Origin: Emiliania huxleyi CCMP1516
Lineage: Eukaryota; Haptophyta; Isochrysidales; Noelaerhabdaceae
Assembly (NCBI RefSeq): GCF_000372725.1
Contig: NW_005199442.1
Coordinates: forward strand, 1 to 30,000
Length of the DNA: 30,000 nt
Reading direction: 5' to 3'
Under the pieces are notes generated by a model. It did not search any database, was not told where the DNA came from, and was given only the letters and a program-made list of their open reading frames with translations. Of this stretch, positions 16,216-25,898 are shown piece after piece. A program made the translations under genes and the position numbers. Position 1 is the first letter of the stretch. Every line of letters starts with the position of its first letter.

Positions 16216-17958
16216 TCACGCCTGGTTGTTGCGTCGACCAGCAGTTGGCGCATCGTCCAGCTCTGCCTGCACGGCGGCAAAGGCTTCTACCAGCGCCTTG
16301 GTGTCAACGACGCCATTGGAGTCTGCAAAGTCGCCTTCATCGTTGGAGTGCGCTTGCATCGCACGGCGTGCAGCAGCTGGTGGCACGTCGCTACGCTTGA
16401 GTGCCACACGCACGGCGTCTAGGAACCTTTGGAGATTGTCCTCAATCTTTGCTTCACGAGCGGTATGGTCCATACCAACCGACTGTTGCAGCGCCGCTAG
16501 GGCGGCGGCAAAAGCCGCGCTGGTCAAACGGCCGTTCTCAGAAATGTGCGCCGCCAAGACACGTCGCGCCGTCGCCTCATCCACCTGGTCTGCTCCGTCT
16601 GCTCCAATTTTACTGCGCGCTGCCTCGAGGAAGTCCCCCAGATTCGCTTCCAGCTGAAGCTTTCGGTCGTGAACCCAAGCTGGACGTCCTGTGGCGCACT
16701 GCTCAGTGCTGGCCTGGAACCAAATGATGAGAGAGTAGCGCTCACAGCCTGGACTCGATGGCTCGCACGAGAGAGAGACACCGTGCAGCAGCTCATACGT
16801 GTGCGCAACCGCATCGCCGGCCAGCATTCCCGTGTACCTGCGGGCAGACTGATCGCGTCCATCCTGCACGTACAGGCCGCCACTGGCTGGCGCCGGCTCA
16901 GCGGGATGGAGCTCGATGACGAGCGTCAATGCGGCGTCCTGGTCGCGATGCGCAGGTACCTCCATGCGCTCGTCCGGTCTGTATCGTCTAACCAAGGTTG
17001 TGCACTGCACACACTTGCTGCAGTTGAAGGCGTGCAAGACTGGTGGCACGCACGCATGCACGCGCGCAGCGACCACCGCAAGCAACTCCTCCCAGGCCAC
17101 GTCTTCAACGACGCCATCTTTGAGGAGGTAGCGCTCATATGCCGTCTTGTTGTCCGTCGAGCACGTCGCTGACGTGTCTACTCCCTGCTGCTCGACTTGC
17201 TGGATGATCAAATCCGCCTCGGCCGGAGTGAATAGTCCTGTGGCACTGTAGACGTGCGCCGGACGACTGTGCGCGTATGAGTTTTGGAACACTTGCCCTT
17301 GCCAGGCTGGGCACACATCAGCGAGGTCCTGATGGGAGGGTCTCGACCGCCAGCCTCGGAAGAGCTCTATGCACGGTGCATTCTCCACGTCCATTGCGAT
17401 GCGGTAGGGCGTGCGGCCCTCGCCGTCCTTGAGATCGAGCGATGCGCCGCCTTCGAGCAGGACGCCAGCAACGTCGCAGTCACGGCGTGGCCGTGCAGCT
17501 GAGATGTGGAGCGCCGTGCTCTCGTGCGTGGGCTCAACTGCGTCAAGCAAAGCACCGTGCTGCAGCAGCAAGCGAGTCACCTCTGCGCTGCCGCCGAGCG
17601 CAGCCAGATGCAGCGGCGCCATGCCCTGGGCGTCTGCTCGCGTCGCCGAGGCGTGGTGCTGTAGCAGCAGTCGCGCAGCTGCTGCGCGCCCTTTCACGGC
17701 GGCGATGTGCAGCGGACTCAAGCCTCGTGCGTCGAGCACGTCCACGTCTTCGCTTTCCGCGAGCAGCCTCTTCAAGGCAGCGGCGTCGTCTCGCTGAGCA
17801 GCCGCGTGTAGTGGGGTGGCGCAAACGGCAGAGGAGGCGAGCAGAAGCAAGAACCACGCGAACGTGAGCACCAAATATTTTGAGCCTAAGGCTGCGGGGG
17901 ACATAGGTGCAGGCGGCCTTGCTGAAGCTTGTCCGGGTCCGGGAACCGGTGCCAGCAC
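16216..17958 (-). CDS. Ankyrin-repeat 2-oxoglutarate/Fe(II) dioxygenase (prolyl-4-hydroxylase-like), copy 1
   Basis: A single-exon ORF of 580 codons. Residues 27-46 (YLVLTFAWFLLLLASSAVCA) are a signal peptide or anchor; Met19 (17904) would place it at a normal distance and is a likely alternative start. Ankyrin repeats follow: TPLHAAAQ (48), SPLHIAAVKG (81), APLHLAALGG (114) and TALHISAA (148). The double-stranded beta-helix domain carries His337-Arg-Asp339 (PAHRDQDAALTL), GGLYVQDG, His392 (ELLHGVSL) and Arg407 before YSLIIWFQAS, so the Fe(II) triad and the 2OG-binding basic residue are present. Such enzymes hydroxylate proline or other side chains, here probably in the secretory pathway. The C-terminus (430-565) has two related helical segments, LEANLGDFLEAARSKI and IEDNLQRFLDAVRVAL, each followed by an RR..AH segment. 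It is identical to copy 2. Confidence 0.88.
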   Translation of the reverse strand: MLAPVPGPGQASARPPAPMSPAALGSKYLVLTFAWFLLLLASSAVCATPLHAAAQRDDAAALKRLLAESEDVDVLDARGLSPLHIAAVKGRAAAARLLLQHHASATRADAQGMAPLHLAALGGSAEVTRLLLQHGALLDAVEPTHESTALHISAARPRRDCDVAGVLLEGGASLDLKDGEGRTPYRIAMDVENAPCIELFRGWRSRPSHQDLADVCPAWQGQVFQNSYAHSRPAHVYSATGLFTPAEADLIIQQVEQQGVDTSATCSTDNKTAYERYLLKDGVVEDVAWEELLAVVAARVHACVPPVLHAFNCSKCVQCTTLVRRYRPDERMEVPAHRDQDAALTLVIELHPAEPAPASGGLYVQDGRDQSARRYTGMLAGDAVAHTYELLHGVSLSCEPSSPGCERYSLIIWFQASTEQCATGRPAWVHDRKLQLEANLGDFLEAARSKIGADGADQVDEATARRVLAAHISENGRLTSAAFAAALAALQQSVGMDHTAREAKIEDNLQRFLDAVRVALKRSDVPPAAARRAMQAHSNDEGDFADSNGVVDTKALVEAFAAVQAELDDAPTAGRRNNQA

Positions 17959-18660
17959 TCAACACCGAAGAACTCTGGATTCGATACTGCGGAGGTGTGG
18001 TTCTCGACGTTCTCGAGGTGGATATCCTTTGGCCGCGTTGGGTAGCGAGGATTGGTGTAACCCGAGCCACGGAGGCGTGTTTTCTGACGGCCGACCGTCA
18101 GTGCACGGAGTTGCCCCTTCTCCGACTGCCCCGGCTAGTTCCCGAGGTCGTCGGGTGTGACCCCTTCGTCCCCCGAGACCTAGCGCGGGTGGGTTGGAGG
18201 GGCCTCAGAAAGGCGCGCAAGCACGCCCTACGTCTTCCCCTCCTCCCCATCGGGCCGCATGAGCGGCCACGCCTCGCAGATTCGTTTCCGCGCCTGGGTC
18301 AGGCGCGCGGGGCATCCCCCGGGTCGCTCGACCAGCGATCCGAAGAGTGGCCGCTATGCGAAGGAAAGAGTGGGGCCCTCGACGCCTCAGTCCGGCCCTC
18401 CGAGGGGGGAAGGGAATGCGGGGTCCCCTCGGGCGCCTCAGTTCGGCCCTCCCGAGGGGGGGAGGGGAGCAAGGGGGTGGGGGGGTCGGGGCGGTGGGGA
18501 GGGGTCTCGGATTTCATGGGTCTAATACTTGCCCTTTCGGGGAGGGGCCTCAGGAAAGGCGAGTCCAGCTCAACCCTACGTCTTCCCCTCCTCCCTCGAG
18601 GCAGCGAGTAGGCCGCGAGAGGAGGTCTCGAGCGCCTGTATGAAGGTATGTGAGATGGTG
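17959..18660. other. Upstream flank of dioxygenase copy 1
   Basis: This is the likely promoter side of the minus-strand gene. Open plus-strand frames here look like GC-rich shadows. It contains imperfect direct repeats of GAGGGGCCTCAG..AAGGCG with CCCTACGTCTTCCCCTCCTCC (about 18196 and 18543) and of CCTCAGT(C/T)CGGCCCTCC (18387 and 18436). Confidence 0.5.
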
Positions 18661-18671
18661 ATGGGAATGGG

Positions 18672-18768
18672 TGGTCGGGCGGGCGGGCGGGCGGGCGGGC
18701 GGGCGGGCGGGCGGGCGGGCGGGCAAGCGGGGAGAGGCGGGCGGGCGGGCGGAGCGGGCGGGCGGGGT
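18672..18768. repeat. (GGGC)n microsatellite, unit 1
   Basis: GGGC repeats about 13 times, then imperfect copies follow. It recurs at about 24630-24728 in unit 2. A G-rich tract of this kind can form quadruplex structures. A CAG/CAGCAG stretch follows at about 18805-18850. Confidence 0.9.
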
Positions 18769-19024
18769 GATCGGGGGAATCGTGTCCACAATCGGCAGCG
18801 GCGGAGCAGCAGCAGCAGCAGCAGCTGCTGTAGCAGCAGGCAGCAGCCTGCCGCAGATTCCTGCCGTTGTCTGCGCCGTGATCCGCCGCCGCGCCGCCGC
18901 GCCGCCGCCGCCTGCGCTCGCCGCCGCCTCGTAGACGACTCCTCTCGCGCTCGGAGAGCCGCGCAGCGGGCCGCGAGGTTGTGGTCAGAGAGCAGCAAAG
19001 TGGCGGTCATGAAATCATCAAAAT

Positions 19025-19336
19025 TTGAGGTTGCTCGAGAGAGCCTGGAAACGGTCCCGAGCCGTAGCCCCGGTGTCGGCGCACCGCCTCTCGGCCGCGA
19101 CGGGCCGGCTCCGCCGCTCAGTCGAGCAGCAGGGGCTCTGGCACAGTTTTGTCGACAAACTGGTCGAGCCAAAAATTGGCGAGGAAGCGGCACCGGCGGC
19201 ACTCCGGGACGAATCCAGACTGATCACATTGTTCGGCACCGCGGCGGCGAGCCGCCGCGAGCCCACAGGAGAGCTGGGCGCCGCGGCACCAGACCGCGCC
19301 GCCAGCGAGGCGAGAGCTGCAGCCGACCGGCCGTGA
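19025..19336 (+). CDS. Possible exon or remnant, unit 1 (unrecognised)
   Basis: An open frame with protein-like composition (QQGLWHSFVDKLVEPKIG, then LRDESRLITLFGTAA) lies between the GGGC tract and the retrotransposon fragment. A near-identical frame is at 24987-25298, differing by one Leu/Arg. I recognise no family and see no reliable start codon or splice sites. It could be part of a retrotransposon or an exon. Confidence 0.25.
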   Translation: MRLLERAWKRSRAVAPVSAHRLSAATGRLRRSVEQQGLWHSFVDKLVEPKIGEEAAPAALRDESRLITLFGTAAASRREPTGELGAAAPDRAASEARAAADRP

Positions 19337-19370
19337 CATGGCAGTTGCAACGGCGGGACTCTCTTCAGCG

Positions 19371-20509
19371 GGTCGCTCCGGGACTCGACCGACCTGCCGC
19401 AGGCCGCAGGGGTGGGAGGAGGGACGCGACATCAACACAACGAGCCCGCTCATCCGATATCTCGGCATTTTCCTCGGCGCCCCAGAGAGGATAGCCCGCA
19501 AGTGGGAGGAGACTGTGACGGCAAAGATGGAGAAGCGGTATGAGCGATGGGTGGGACGAGGCATGCCTCGCTCAAGACGGGGCCGAAATATAGTAATCAC
19601 GTGCAATCCTGTGCGTCGTACCTGGTGCAGTCGCAGACGCCGCCCAACCTACCCCAAATGCTCGAGAAATGGCAGCGGTACGCGTGGAATTTCTTTGAGG
19701 CGCCGGCAAACGCGGAGGGCCTACACCAGGCACGCCGACACGCGGTAAAACGCGAGACGCTCATCCAAGAGCGACCCGAGGGCGGACAACACTGCCAGGA
19801 CATCGAGATATTCACACGCAGCTTATACCAGCGCCAGGTGAGCCGCCTGGTCACGCCGTCGTCACACAAAGGCGTGAATATAGTGGCGTCCTACGTCAAT
19901 CGAGCATACGGGCACCTCCGCATGGGGCGACGGCTCTTCCACTCCTCGTGCGATTTTCTCAATCTCCCCGAGACGATGCCCGCCTACTGGCGCATCGCAC
20001 TCAAGACGCATGGCACTCTGAGAGGACTGGTACCGTACGATGGTGAGGACGCCGCACAGAAAGACCACACACCTGAAGTCACGTACCGACAGGCGAGGGC
20101 GGGCGTACCGAGGACAGTGCGAGTGGGGGGGCTTTGGTCGATCGGACGCGTGTTAATGGAGCCGCTATTCTACAACCCACACCTGTCGGGCTGGTGGGGC
20201 GCAGCGGTACTCGACAGCCCGGACTGGGAGCGACTGGCCAGAGACAAGAAACCGAAACCCAAACTCTGCCGGTGGACCAATGAAAGAGAGGAAGACGCAC
20301 GGGAGGTCTACGAGCGATCGGTGCGATTCGCAGAAGTCGGGGTAACACACGTAGTGCACCTCCTTGGCGGGGACGGCCTGCCAATGGCCTGGCGCGAGTT
20401 TAGGAGAAGCTGCCACCCAAACCCGCCCTGCGACCAACACGAATACAGCCGATTAATTGAAAGCCTGCCAGAGGCGTGGCTAATCACCCTCCGTACGGGG
20501 CGCTCGTAG
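19371..20509 (+). pseudogene. Non-LTR retrotransposon reverse transcriptase, C-terminal part
   Basis: Two overlapping frames joined by a one-base shift near 19597 give the region after the RT palm in LINE ORF2 proteins: SPLIRYLGIFLGAP, EKRYERWVGRGMPRSRRGRN, SCASYLVQSQTPPNLPQMLE, then EPLFYNPHLSGWW, GVTHVVHLLGGDG and LPEAWLITL. The YLGIFLG, F/YNP and LPxxW marks are usual for this class. The catalytic palm with the YxDD box is absent, so the 5' part is missing. The segment begins where similarity between the two dioxygenase units ends. Confidence 0.75.
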
Positions 20510-21165
20510 CGGCGACGCTCGAGGAGTGGGCGGGCGCGAGCACGGACAACCCCGTCTCCGCGGAGGACGCTCGAGGCCCAGGCCTCGAGTGTCAGGATTG
20601 CTTTGGGAGCTTTTACAACGAGTTTGGCGTGGAGCCGTGGCTGTGGCGCCGGGCGTTGCGTGAGGGCTGGTCGGAGCTGGGGGGCTGGTCGAGAGAGGAG
20701 ATGGAGGCGGCGGAGAAGGAGAGCGAGAGTTCTGAGATCTCTCAGCTAGGCGAGTTGGTCTGCGATGCTTGCTTGGAGGGCTATTTGGGGGGGGGCGTTG
20801 GCGACTACTCGGAGCTGCGCAGCGGCTACGTTGCGCCGTATCCGGGTAACCCCTGGATAGGTCGCTCGCGCGACCTCTCCTGGATGCGCAAGGGGCCCAT
20901 AGGGGTCACGCGGAGGGAGGCGCTGTTAGCGGCGGAGGAGGCGAAGGCGGCCGCGCGGGCGGTGGAGAAGGCGGCGCGGGCAGCGGAGGGGGGGAAGGGC
21001 GGCGGCAGCGGGCGGCAGTCCCGCGAGGCACGCCGGCGGAAGGGTTCGTCTTCGCGGGGCGGGGTGCGCACTGCGCGCCGCGAGGATGAGGAGCCTGAGC
21101 CAGGGGAGGGTTGGGAAGGGGGGGCGAGGCCGGAGGAGTATGACGGCCTCTTCGACGGCCCATAA
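20476..21165 (+). CDS. Unrecognised ORF with paired CxxC motifs after the RT fragment
   Basis: The ORF is 229 codons and overlaps the end of the RT frame by 34 bases in a different frame. It contains LECQDCFGSFYNEFG and, about 50 residues later, LVCDACLEGYLGGG, a possible four-cysteine zinc site, followed by conserved-looking GYVAPYPGNPWIGRSRDL. The C-terminal half is Ala/Lys/Glu- and Gly/Arg-rich low complexity. It may continue the retrotransposon polyprotein after a frameshift, or be a separate gene. The ATG at 20476 lies inside the upstream frame. Confidence 0.45.
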   Translation: MANHPPYGALVAATLEEWAGASTDNPVSAEDARGPGLECQDCFGSFYNEFGVEPWLWRRALREGWSELGGWSREEMEAAEKESESSEISQLGELVCDACLEGYLGGGVGDYSELRSGYVAPYPGNPWIGRSRDLSWMRKGPIGVTRREALLAAEEAKAAARAVEKAARAAEGGKGGGSGRQSREARRRKGSSSRGGVRTARREDEEPEPGEGWEGGARPEEYDGLFDGP

Positions 21166-21271
21166 GGGGCCGTTGTCTGCTGTGCCTTTTGTGGTGCTAG
21201 TTCGTGCCAGTCTGCTGTGAGAGGGGCTTGTATTCGTAGAATTCTTTCTTTTCGAAGACAAATTCTTTTCG

Positions 21272-21640
21272 AACAGCCGCGAGGTCGGGCGCCTAAGAGT
21301 CGTCGTCCGCGACACGGCAGCGCTTGGGTGCGTCGCATGTCAGATGAAAGACATGCATAAACCCCAACCGGCACAGAGGAACATCACGACGCGACGCCGG
21401 ACGCCCGAGTCGACTCCATCTTCAAGGACGCTAGGGCGGCACTTGTCCGCCAATTTTACTACACGGCGAAAGAGAGCACAGCAAACCGAGAGGGAAATAC
21501 GCCTTCGCATACCCGGATGGCAGCCCTCGCCCGGGGAAGGACCAGTAGCAGAGTGGGAAAGGGAGTGGCTGACGTCCGGCTTCTTCTCTGACGACGGCCA
21601 ATGAGCGCTTCCGGAGAAGATTCAGCTTGCCCGCGACATG
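21272..21640 (+). mobile_element. LINE-like fragment, copy 2 (RNase H part missing)
   Basis: This segment is near-identical to 13488-13866, then jumps at GCCCGCGACAT to sequence equivalent to about 15727 onward. It therefore lacks the RNase H ORF, the 307-bp repeat and the recombinase fragment. Its frame is closed by a TGA at 21602. Confidence 0.75.
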
Positions 21641-22170
21641 CGCCGACTTGTCAGAGATGCCGACATGTCAGGAGTGCCGCCGCCCCGCGCCCGCCATGCG
21701 CCGACTTCCGAGAGATGCCAGCCTGGCGAAGGGCGAGTCATAGGTCGTAAAGCGAAGCTTTGTCATGCACACACATGCACCACCAGACCAGCCAGCAGCG
21801 GCACCACACACGACACAGCGCAGCTCATGGCACACCCCGCACACCCACACGCCACAGGTGTTGGGCTGCGATCTAAAACCAAGCCAAGCCGCCGCGCCCC
21901 GCGCGGGCGCGCCTCTCGTAAAACACAGGATAAACACCGCACACAGCTAATCCTCACGTCACACAGTGGAGAGCTAACAGAGGAGACAAACACGAAGCTC
22001 CCGTCCACACTCTGCGGCTGTACAGCCGTCACGTGCGCGTAAGGCGTGTCCACCGCACTGACCTTGTGCGTCGACTCGTGGGGTCGTGCGTCGGCCTTGC
22101 GTGTGCCACTTTCGGGCAGATACGGGAAACGGCACCCCGCCCCCGCGACCTTAGTATATACACTGCGGCT

Positions 22171-23913
22171 TCACGCCTGGTTGTTGCGTCGACCAGCAGT
22201 TGGCGCATCGTCCAGCTCTGCCTGCACGGCGGCAAAGGCTTCTACCAGCGCCTTGGTGTCAACGACGCCATTGGAGTCTGCAAAGTCGCCTTCATCGTTG
22301 GAGTGCGCTTGCATCGCACGGCGTGCAGCAGCTGGTGGCACGTCGCTACGCTTGAGTGCCACACGCACGGCGTCTAGGAACCTTTGGAGATTGTCCTCAA
22401 TCTTTGCTTCACGAGCGGTATGGTCCATACCAACCGACTGTTGCAGCGCCGCTAGGGCGGCGGCAAAAGCCGCGCTGGTCAAACGGCCGTTCTCAGAAAT
22501 GTGCGCCGCCAAGACACGTCGCGCCGTCGCCTCATCCACCTGGTCTGCTCCGTCTGCTCCAATTTTACTGCGCGCTGCCTCGAGGAAGTCCCCCAGATTC
22601 GCTTCCAGCTGAAGCTTTCGGTCGTGAACCCAAGCTGGACGTCCTGTGGCGCACTGCTCAGTGCTGGCCTGGAACCAAATGATGAGAGAGTAGCGCTCAC
22701 AGCCTGGACTCGATGGCTCGCACGAGAGAGAGACACCGTGCAGCAGCTCATACGTGTGCGCAACCGCATCGCCGGCCAGCATTCCCGTGTACCTGCGGGC
22801 AGACTGATCGCGTCCATCCTGCACGTACAGGCCGCCACTGGCTGGCGCCGGCTCAGCGGGATGGAGCTCGATGACGAGCGTCAATGCGGCGTCCTGGTCG
22901 CGATGCGCAGGTACCTCCATGCGCTCGTCCGGTCTGTATCGTCTAACCAAGGTTGTGCACTGCACACACTTGCTGCAGTTGAAGGCGTGCAAGACTGGTG
23001 GCACGCACGCATGCACGCGCGCAGCGACCACCGCAAGCAACTCCTCCCAGGCCACGTCTTCAACGACGCCATCTTTGAGGAGGTAGCGCTCATATGCCGT
23101 CTTGTTGTCCGTCGAGCACGTCGCTGACGTGTCTACTCCCTGCTGCTCGACTTGCTGGATGATCAAATCCGCCTCGGCCGGAGTGAATAGTCCTGTGGCA
23201 CTGTAGACGTGCGCCGGACGACTGTGCGCGTATGAGTTTTGGAACACTTGCCCTTGCCAGGCTGGGCACACATCAGCGAGGTCCTGATGGGAGGGTCTCG
23301 ACCGCCAGCCTCGGAAGAGCTCTATGCACGGTGCATTCTCCACGTCCATTGCGATGCGGTAGGGCGTGCGGCCCTCGCCGTCCTTGAGATCGAGCGATGC
23401 GCCGCCTTCGAGCAGGACGCCAGCAACGTCGCAGTCACGGCGTGGCCGTGCAGCTGAGATGTGGAGCGCCGTGCTCTCGTGCGTGGGCTCAACTGCGTCA
23501 AGCAAAGCACCGTGCTGCAGCAGCAAGCGAGTCACCTCTGCGCTGCCGCCGAGCGCAGCCAGATGCAGCGGCGCCATGCCCTGGGCGTCTGCTCGCGTCG
23601 CCGAGGCGTGGTGCTGTAGCAGCAGTCGCGCAGCTGCTGCGCGCCCTTTCACGGCGGCGATGTGCAGCGGACTCAAGCCTCGTGCGTCGAGCACGTCCAC
23701 GTCTTCGCTTTCCGCGAGCAGCCTCTTCAAGGCAGCGGCGTCGTCTCGCTGAGCAGCCGCGTGTAGTGGGGTGGCGCAAACGGCAGAGGAGGCGAGCAGA
23801 AGCAAGAACCACGCGAACGTGAGCACCAAATATTTTGAGCCTAAGGCTGCGGGGGACATAGGTGCAGGCGGCCTTGCTGAAGCTTGTCCGGGTCCGGGAA
23901 CCGGTGCCAGCAC
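22171..23913 (-). CDS. Ankyrin-repeat 2-oxoglutarate/Fe(II) dioxygenase, copy 2
   Basis: The protein is identical to that of 16216-17958 over all 580 residues: hydrophobic N-terminus, four ankyrin repeats, His337-x-Asp339, His392, Arg407 and the duplicated C-terminal helical module. All overlapping frames on both strands also agree, so the nucleotide sequence appears unchanged, including third codon positions. This points to very recent duplication, gene conversion or an assembly duplicate. The alternative Met19 start lies at 23859. Flanks on the gene's 5' side begin to differ from copy 1 at about 24092. Confidence 0.88.
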   Translation of the reverse strand: MLAPVPGPGQASARPPAPMSPAALGSKYLVLTFAWFLLLLASSAVCATPLHAAAQRDDAAALKRLLAESEDVDVLDARGLSPLHIAAVKGRAAAARLLLQHHASATRADAQGMAPLHLAALGGSAEVTRLLLQHGALLDAVEPTHESTALHISAARPRRDCDVAGVLLEGGASLDLKDGEGRTPYRIAMDVENAPCIELFRGWRSRPSHQDLADVCPAWQGQVFQNSYAHSRPAHVYSATGLFTPAEADLIIQQVEQQGVDTSATCSTDNKTAYERYLLKDGVVEDVAWEELLAVVAARVHACVPPVLHAFNCSKCVQCTTLVRRYRPDERMEVPAHRDQDAALTLVIELHPAEPAPASGGLYVQDGRDQSARRYTGMLAGDAVAHTYELLHGVSLSCEPSSPGCERYSLIIWFQASTEQCATGRPAWVHDRKLQLEANLGDFLEAARSKIGADGADQVDEATARRVLAAHISENGRLTSAAFAAALAALQQSVGMDHTAREAKIEDNLQRFLDAVRVALKRSDVPPAAARRAMQAHSNDEGDFADSNGVVDTKALVEAFAAVQAELDDAPTAGRRNNQA

Positions 23914-24091
23914 TCAACACCGAAGAACTCTGGATTCGATACTGCGGAGGTGTGGTTCTCGACGTTCTCGAGGTGGATATCCTTTGGCCGCGTTGGGTAG
24001 CGAGGATTGGTGTAACCCGAGCCACGGAGGCGTGTTTTCTGACGGCCGACCGTCAGTGCACGGAGTTGCCCCTTCTCCGACTGCCCCGGCT

Positions 24092-25320
24092 AGTTCACGG
24101 GTTTCGCGGGTGTGACCCCATGCGTCAAACCCGAGACCTAGCGCGGGTGGGTTGGAGGGGCCTCGGAAAGGCGCGCAAGCACGCCCTACGTCTTCCCCTC
24201 CTCCCCATCGGGCCGCATGAGCGGCCACGCCTCGCAGATTCGTTTCCGCGCCTGGGTCAGGCGCGCGGGGCATCCCCCGGGTCGCTCGACCAGCGATCCG
24301 AAGAGTGGCCGCTATGCGAAGGAAAGAGTGGGGCCCTCGACGCCTCAGTCCGGCCCTCCGAGGGGGGAAGGGAATTGCGGGGTCCCCTCGGGCGCCTCAG
24401 TTCGGCCCTCCCGAGGGGGGGAGGGGAGCAAGGGGGTGGGGGGATTGGGGTGGTGGGGAGGGGTCTCGGTTTCATGTGGCTAAAACTTGCCTTTCGGGGA
24501 GGGGCCTCAGTTGGAAGGCGAGGCTAGCTCAGCTCGACATCTTCCCCTCCTCCCTCGAGGCAGCGAGTAGGCCGCGAGAGGAGGTCTCGAGCGCCTATAT
24601 GAAGGTATGTGAGATGGTGATGGGAATGGGTGGTCGGGCGGGCGGGCGGGCGGGCGGGCGGGCGGGCGGGCGGGCGGGCGGGCAAGCGGGGAGAGGCGGG
24701 CGGGCGGGGCGGAGCGGGCGGGCGGGGTGATCGGGGGAATCGTGTCCACAATCGGCAGCGGCGGAGCAGCAGCAGCAGCAGCAGCTGCTGTAGCAGCAGA
24801 CAGCAGCCTGCCGCAGATTCCTGCCGTTGTCTGCGCCGCGATCCGCCGCCGCGCCGCCGCGCCGCCGCCGCCTGCGCTCGCCGCCGCCTCGTAGACGACT
24901 CCTCTCGCGCTCGGAGAGCCGCGCAGCGGGCCGCGAGGTTGAGGTCAAAGTGTGCAGCAAAGTGGCGGTCATGAAATCATCAAAATTTGAGGTTGCTCGA
25001 GAGAGCCTGGAAACGGTCCCGAGCCGTAGCCCCGGTGTCGGCGCACCGCCTCTCGGCCGCGACGGGCCGGCTCCGCCGCTCAGTCGAGCAGCAGGGGCTC
25101 TGGCACAGTTTTGTCGACAAACTGGTCGAGCCAAAAATTGGCGAGGAAGCGGCACCGGCGGCACGCCGGGACGAATCCAGACTGATCACATTGTTCGGCA
25201 CCGCGGCGGCGAGCCGCCGCGAGCCCACAGGAGAGCTGGGCGCCGCGGCACCAGACCGCGCCGCCAGCGAGGCGAGAGCTGCAGCCGACCGGCCGTGACA
25301 TGGCAGTTGCAACGGCGGGA
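24092..25320. other. Upstream flank of dioxygenase copy 2
   Basis: The flank corresponds to 18137-19370 with patches of divergence. It includes the GGGC tract (24630-24728), CAG repeats (24766-24800) and the weak plus-strand frame at 24987-25298. No independent gene is supported. Confidence 0.5.
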
Positions 25321-25725
25321 TCTCCGTAATCTCTGGAGGTGTGGTCCTACTCACCAATACCGCGTTGGTCGGACTGTGTTTCGCCTTCCCATCAATCAAT
25401 CAATACCGCGTTGGTGACGAGGCGCCGTCCGGTCACTCTTAGGTACCTCTGAGGTGCCCTTCCACCTTTGGTTTACTTTGAAGTGTCCTCGGGGCGCAAG
25501 AGGTGGCCTGTGAGCCATCCTCTCTCTCCGGCTGCGCGCCTGACCGGTGCGGCCTCCGAGTCGGCGTCTATAGCGCGCGCGATAAGGTTTTTGCTCGCCT
25601 TCCCTGGGATCCCGTGTTGCGTGACTCTGTGCGATTTCGGGCCCGGGGTTGTGCGTTTATGTGAGCCATCCGGCTTACATTTACCCTGCGTTCTCGCACA
25701 TGGAGTGCGAGATACTCGGCTTTCA

Positions 25726-25792
25726 ATCCCAAACTGTCACTCCCCTTTCTCCCGGCCGGGGTGGGGCGCGCGCGGGGGCGGCGGGTGTGCGG
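25726..25792 (+). repeat. 67-bp dispersed repeat, copy 2
   Basis: Identical to 6188-6254, with different flanks. Confidence 0.9.
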
Positions 25793-25898
25793 GATGTCTG
25801 TGGGCCCGAGAGCGATATGCCATGTCCGCCTTGCGTTTGTTTCATAACATCGAAGGCTAAGCTCAAAAGAATATGAAACCGCGGTCACGTCGCACCGC

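Larger units (their letters stand above)
13488..19370. repeat. Duplicated unit 1 (partner 21272-25320)
   Basis: The unit comprises the LINE fragment, RNase H, recombinase fragment, dioxygenase gene and upstream flank. The part 13867-15727 is missing from unit 2. From about 15735 the two units run parallel at an offset near 5955. They are apparently identical across 16078-18070 and diverge in patches upstream of the gene (18135-18170, 18515-18560, 18980-19000). Confidence 0.9.
21272..25320. repeat. Duplicated unit 2
   Basis: This is the direct repeat of 13488-19370 lacking its 13867-15727 portion. The right end at 25320 (CAACGGCGGGA) matches the end of unit 1 at about 19364, after which the flanks differ. 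Confidence 0.9.

Noticed and set aside
16546..17172. 208-codon plus-strand ORF opposite the dioxygenase gene
   Set aside because: It is the shadow of the conserved minus-strand domain. Its identity in both units follows from the DNA identity.
17907..18611. 234-codon plus-strand ORF upstream of the dioxygenase gene, and its counterpart at 23862-24527
   Set aside because: The two copies differ by frame-breaking indels that a coding gene would not tolerate, and the start overlaps the dioxygenase N-terminus on the other strand.
18528..19494. Gly/Arg-rich 321-codon plus-strand ORF
   Set aside because: It is translated GGGC and GCC repeats. The matching frame in unit 2 is broken.
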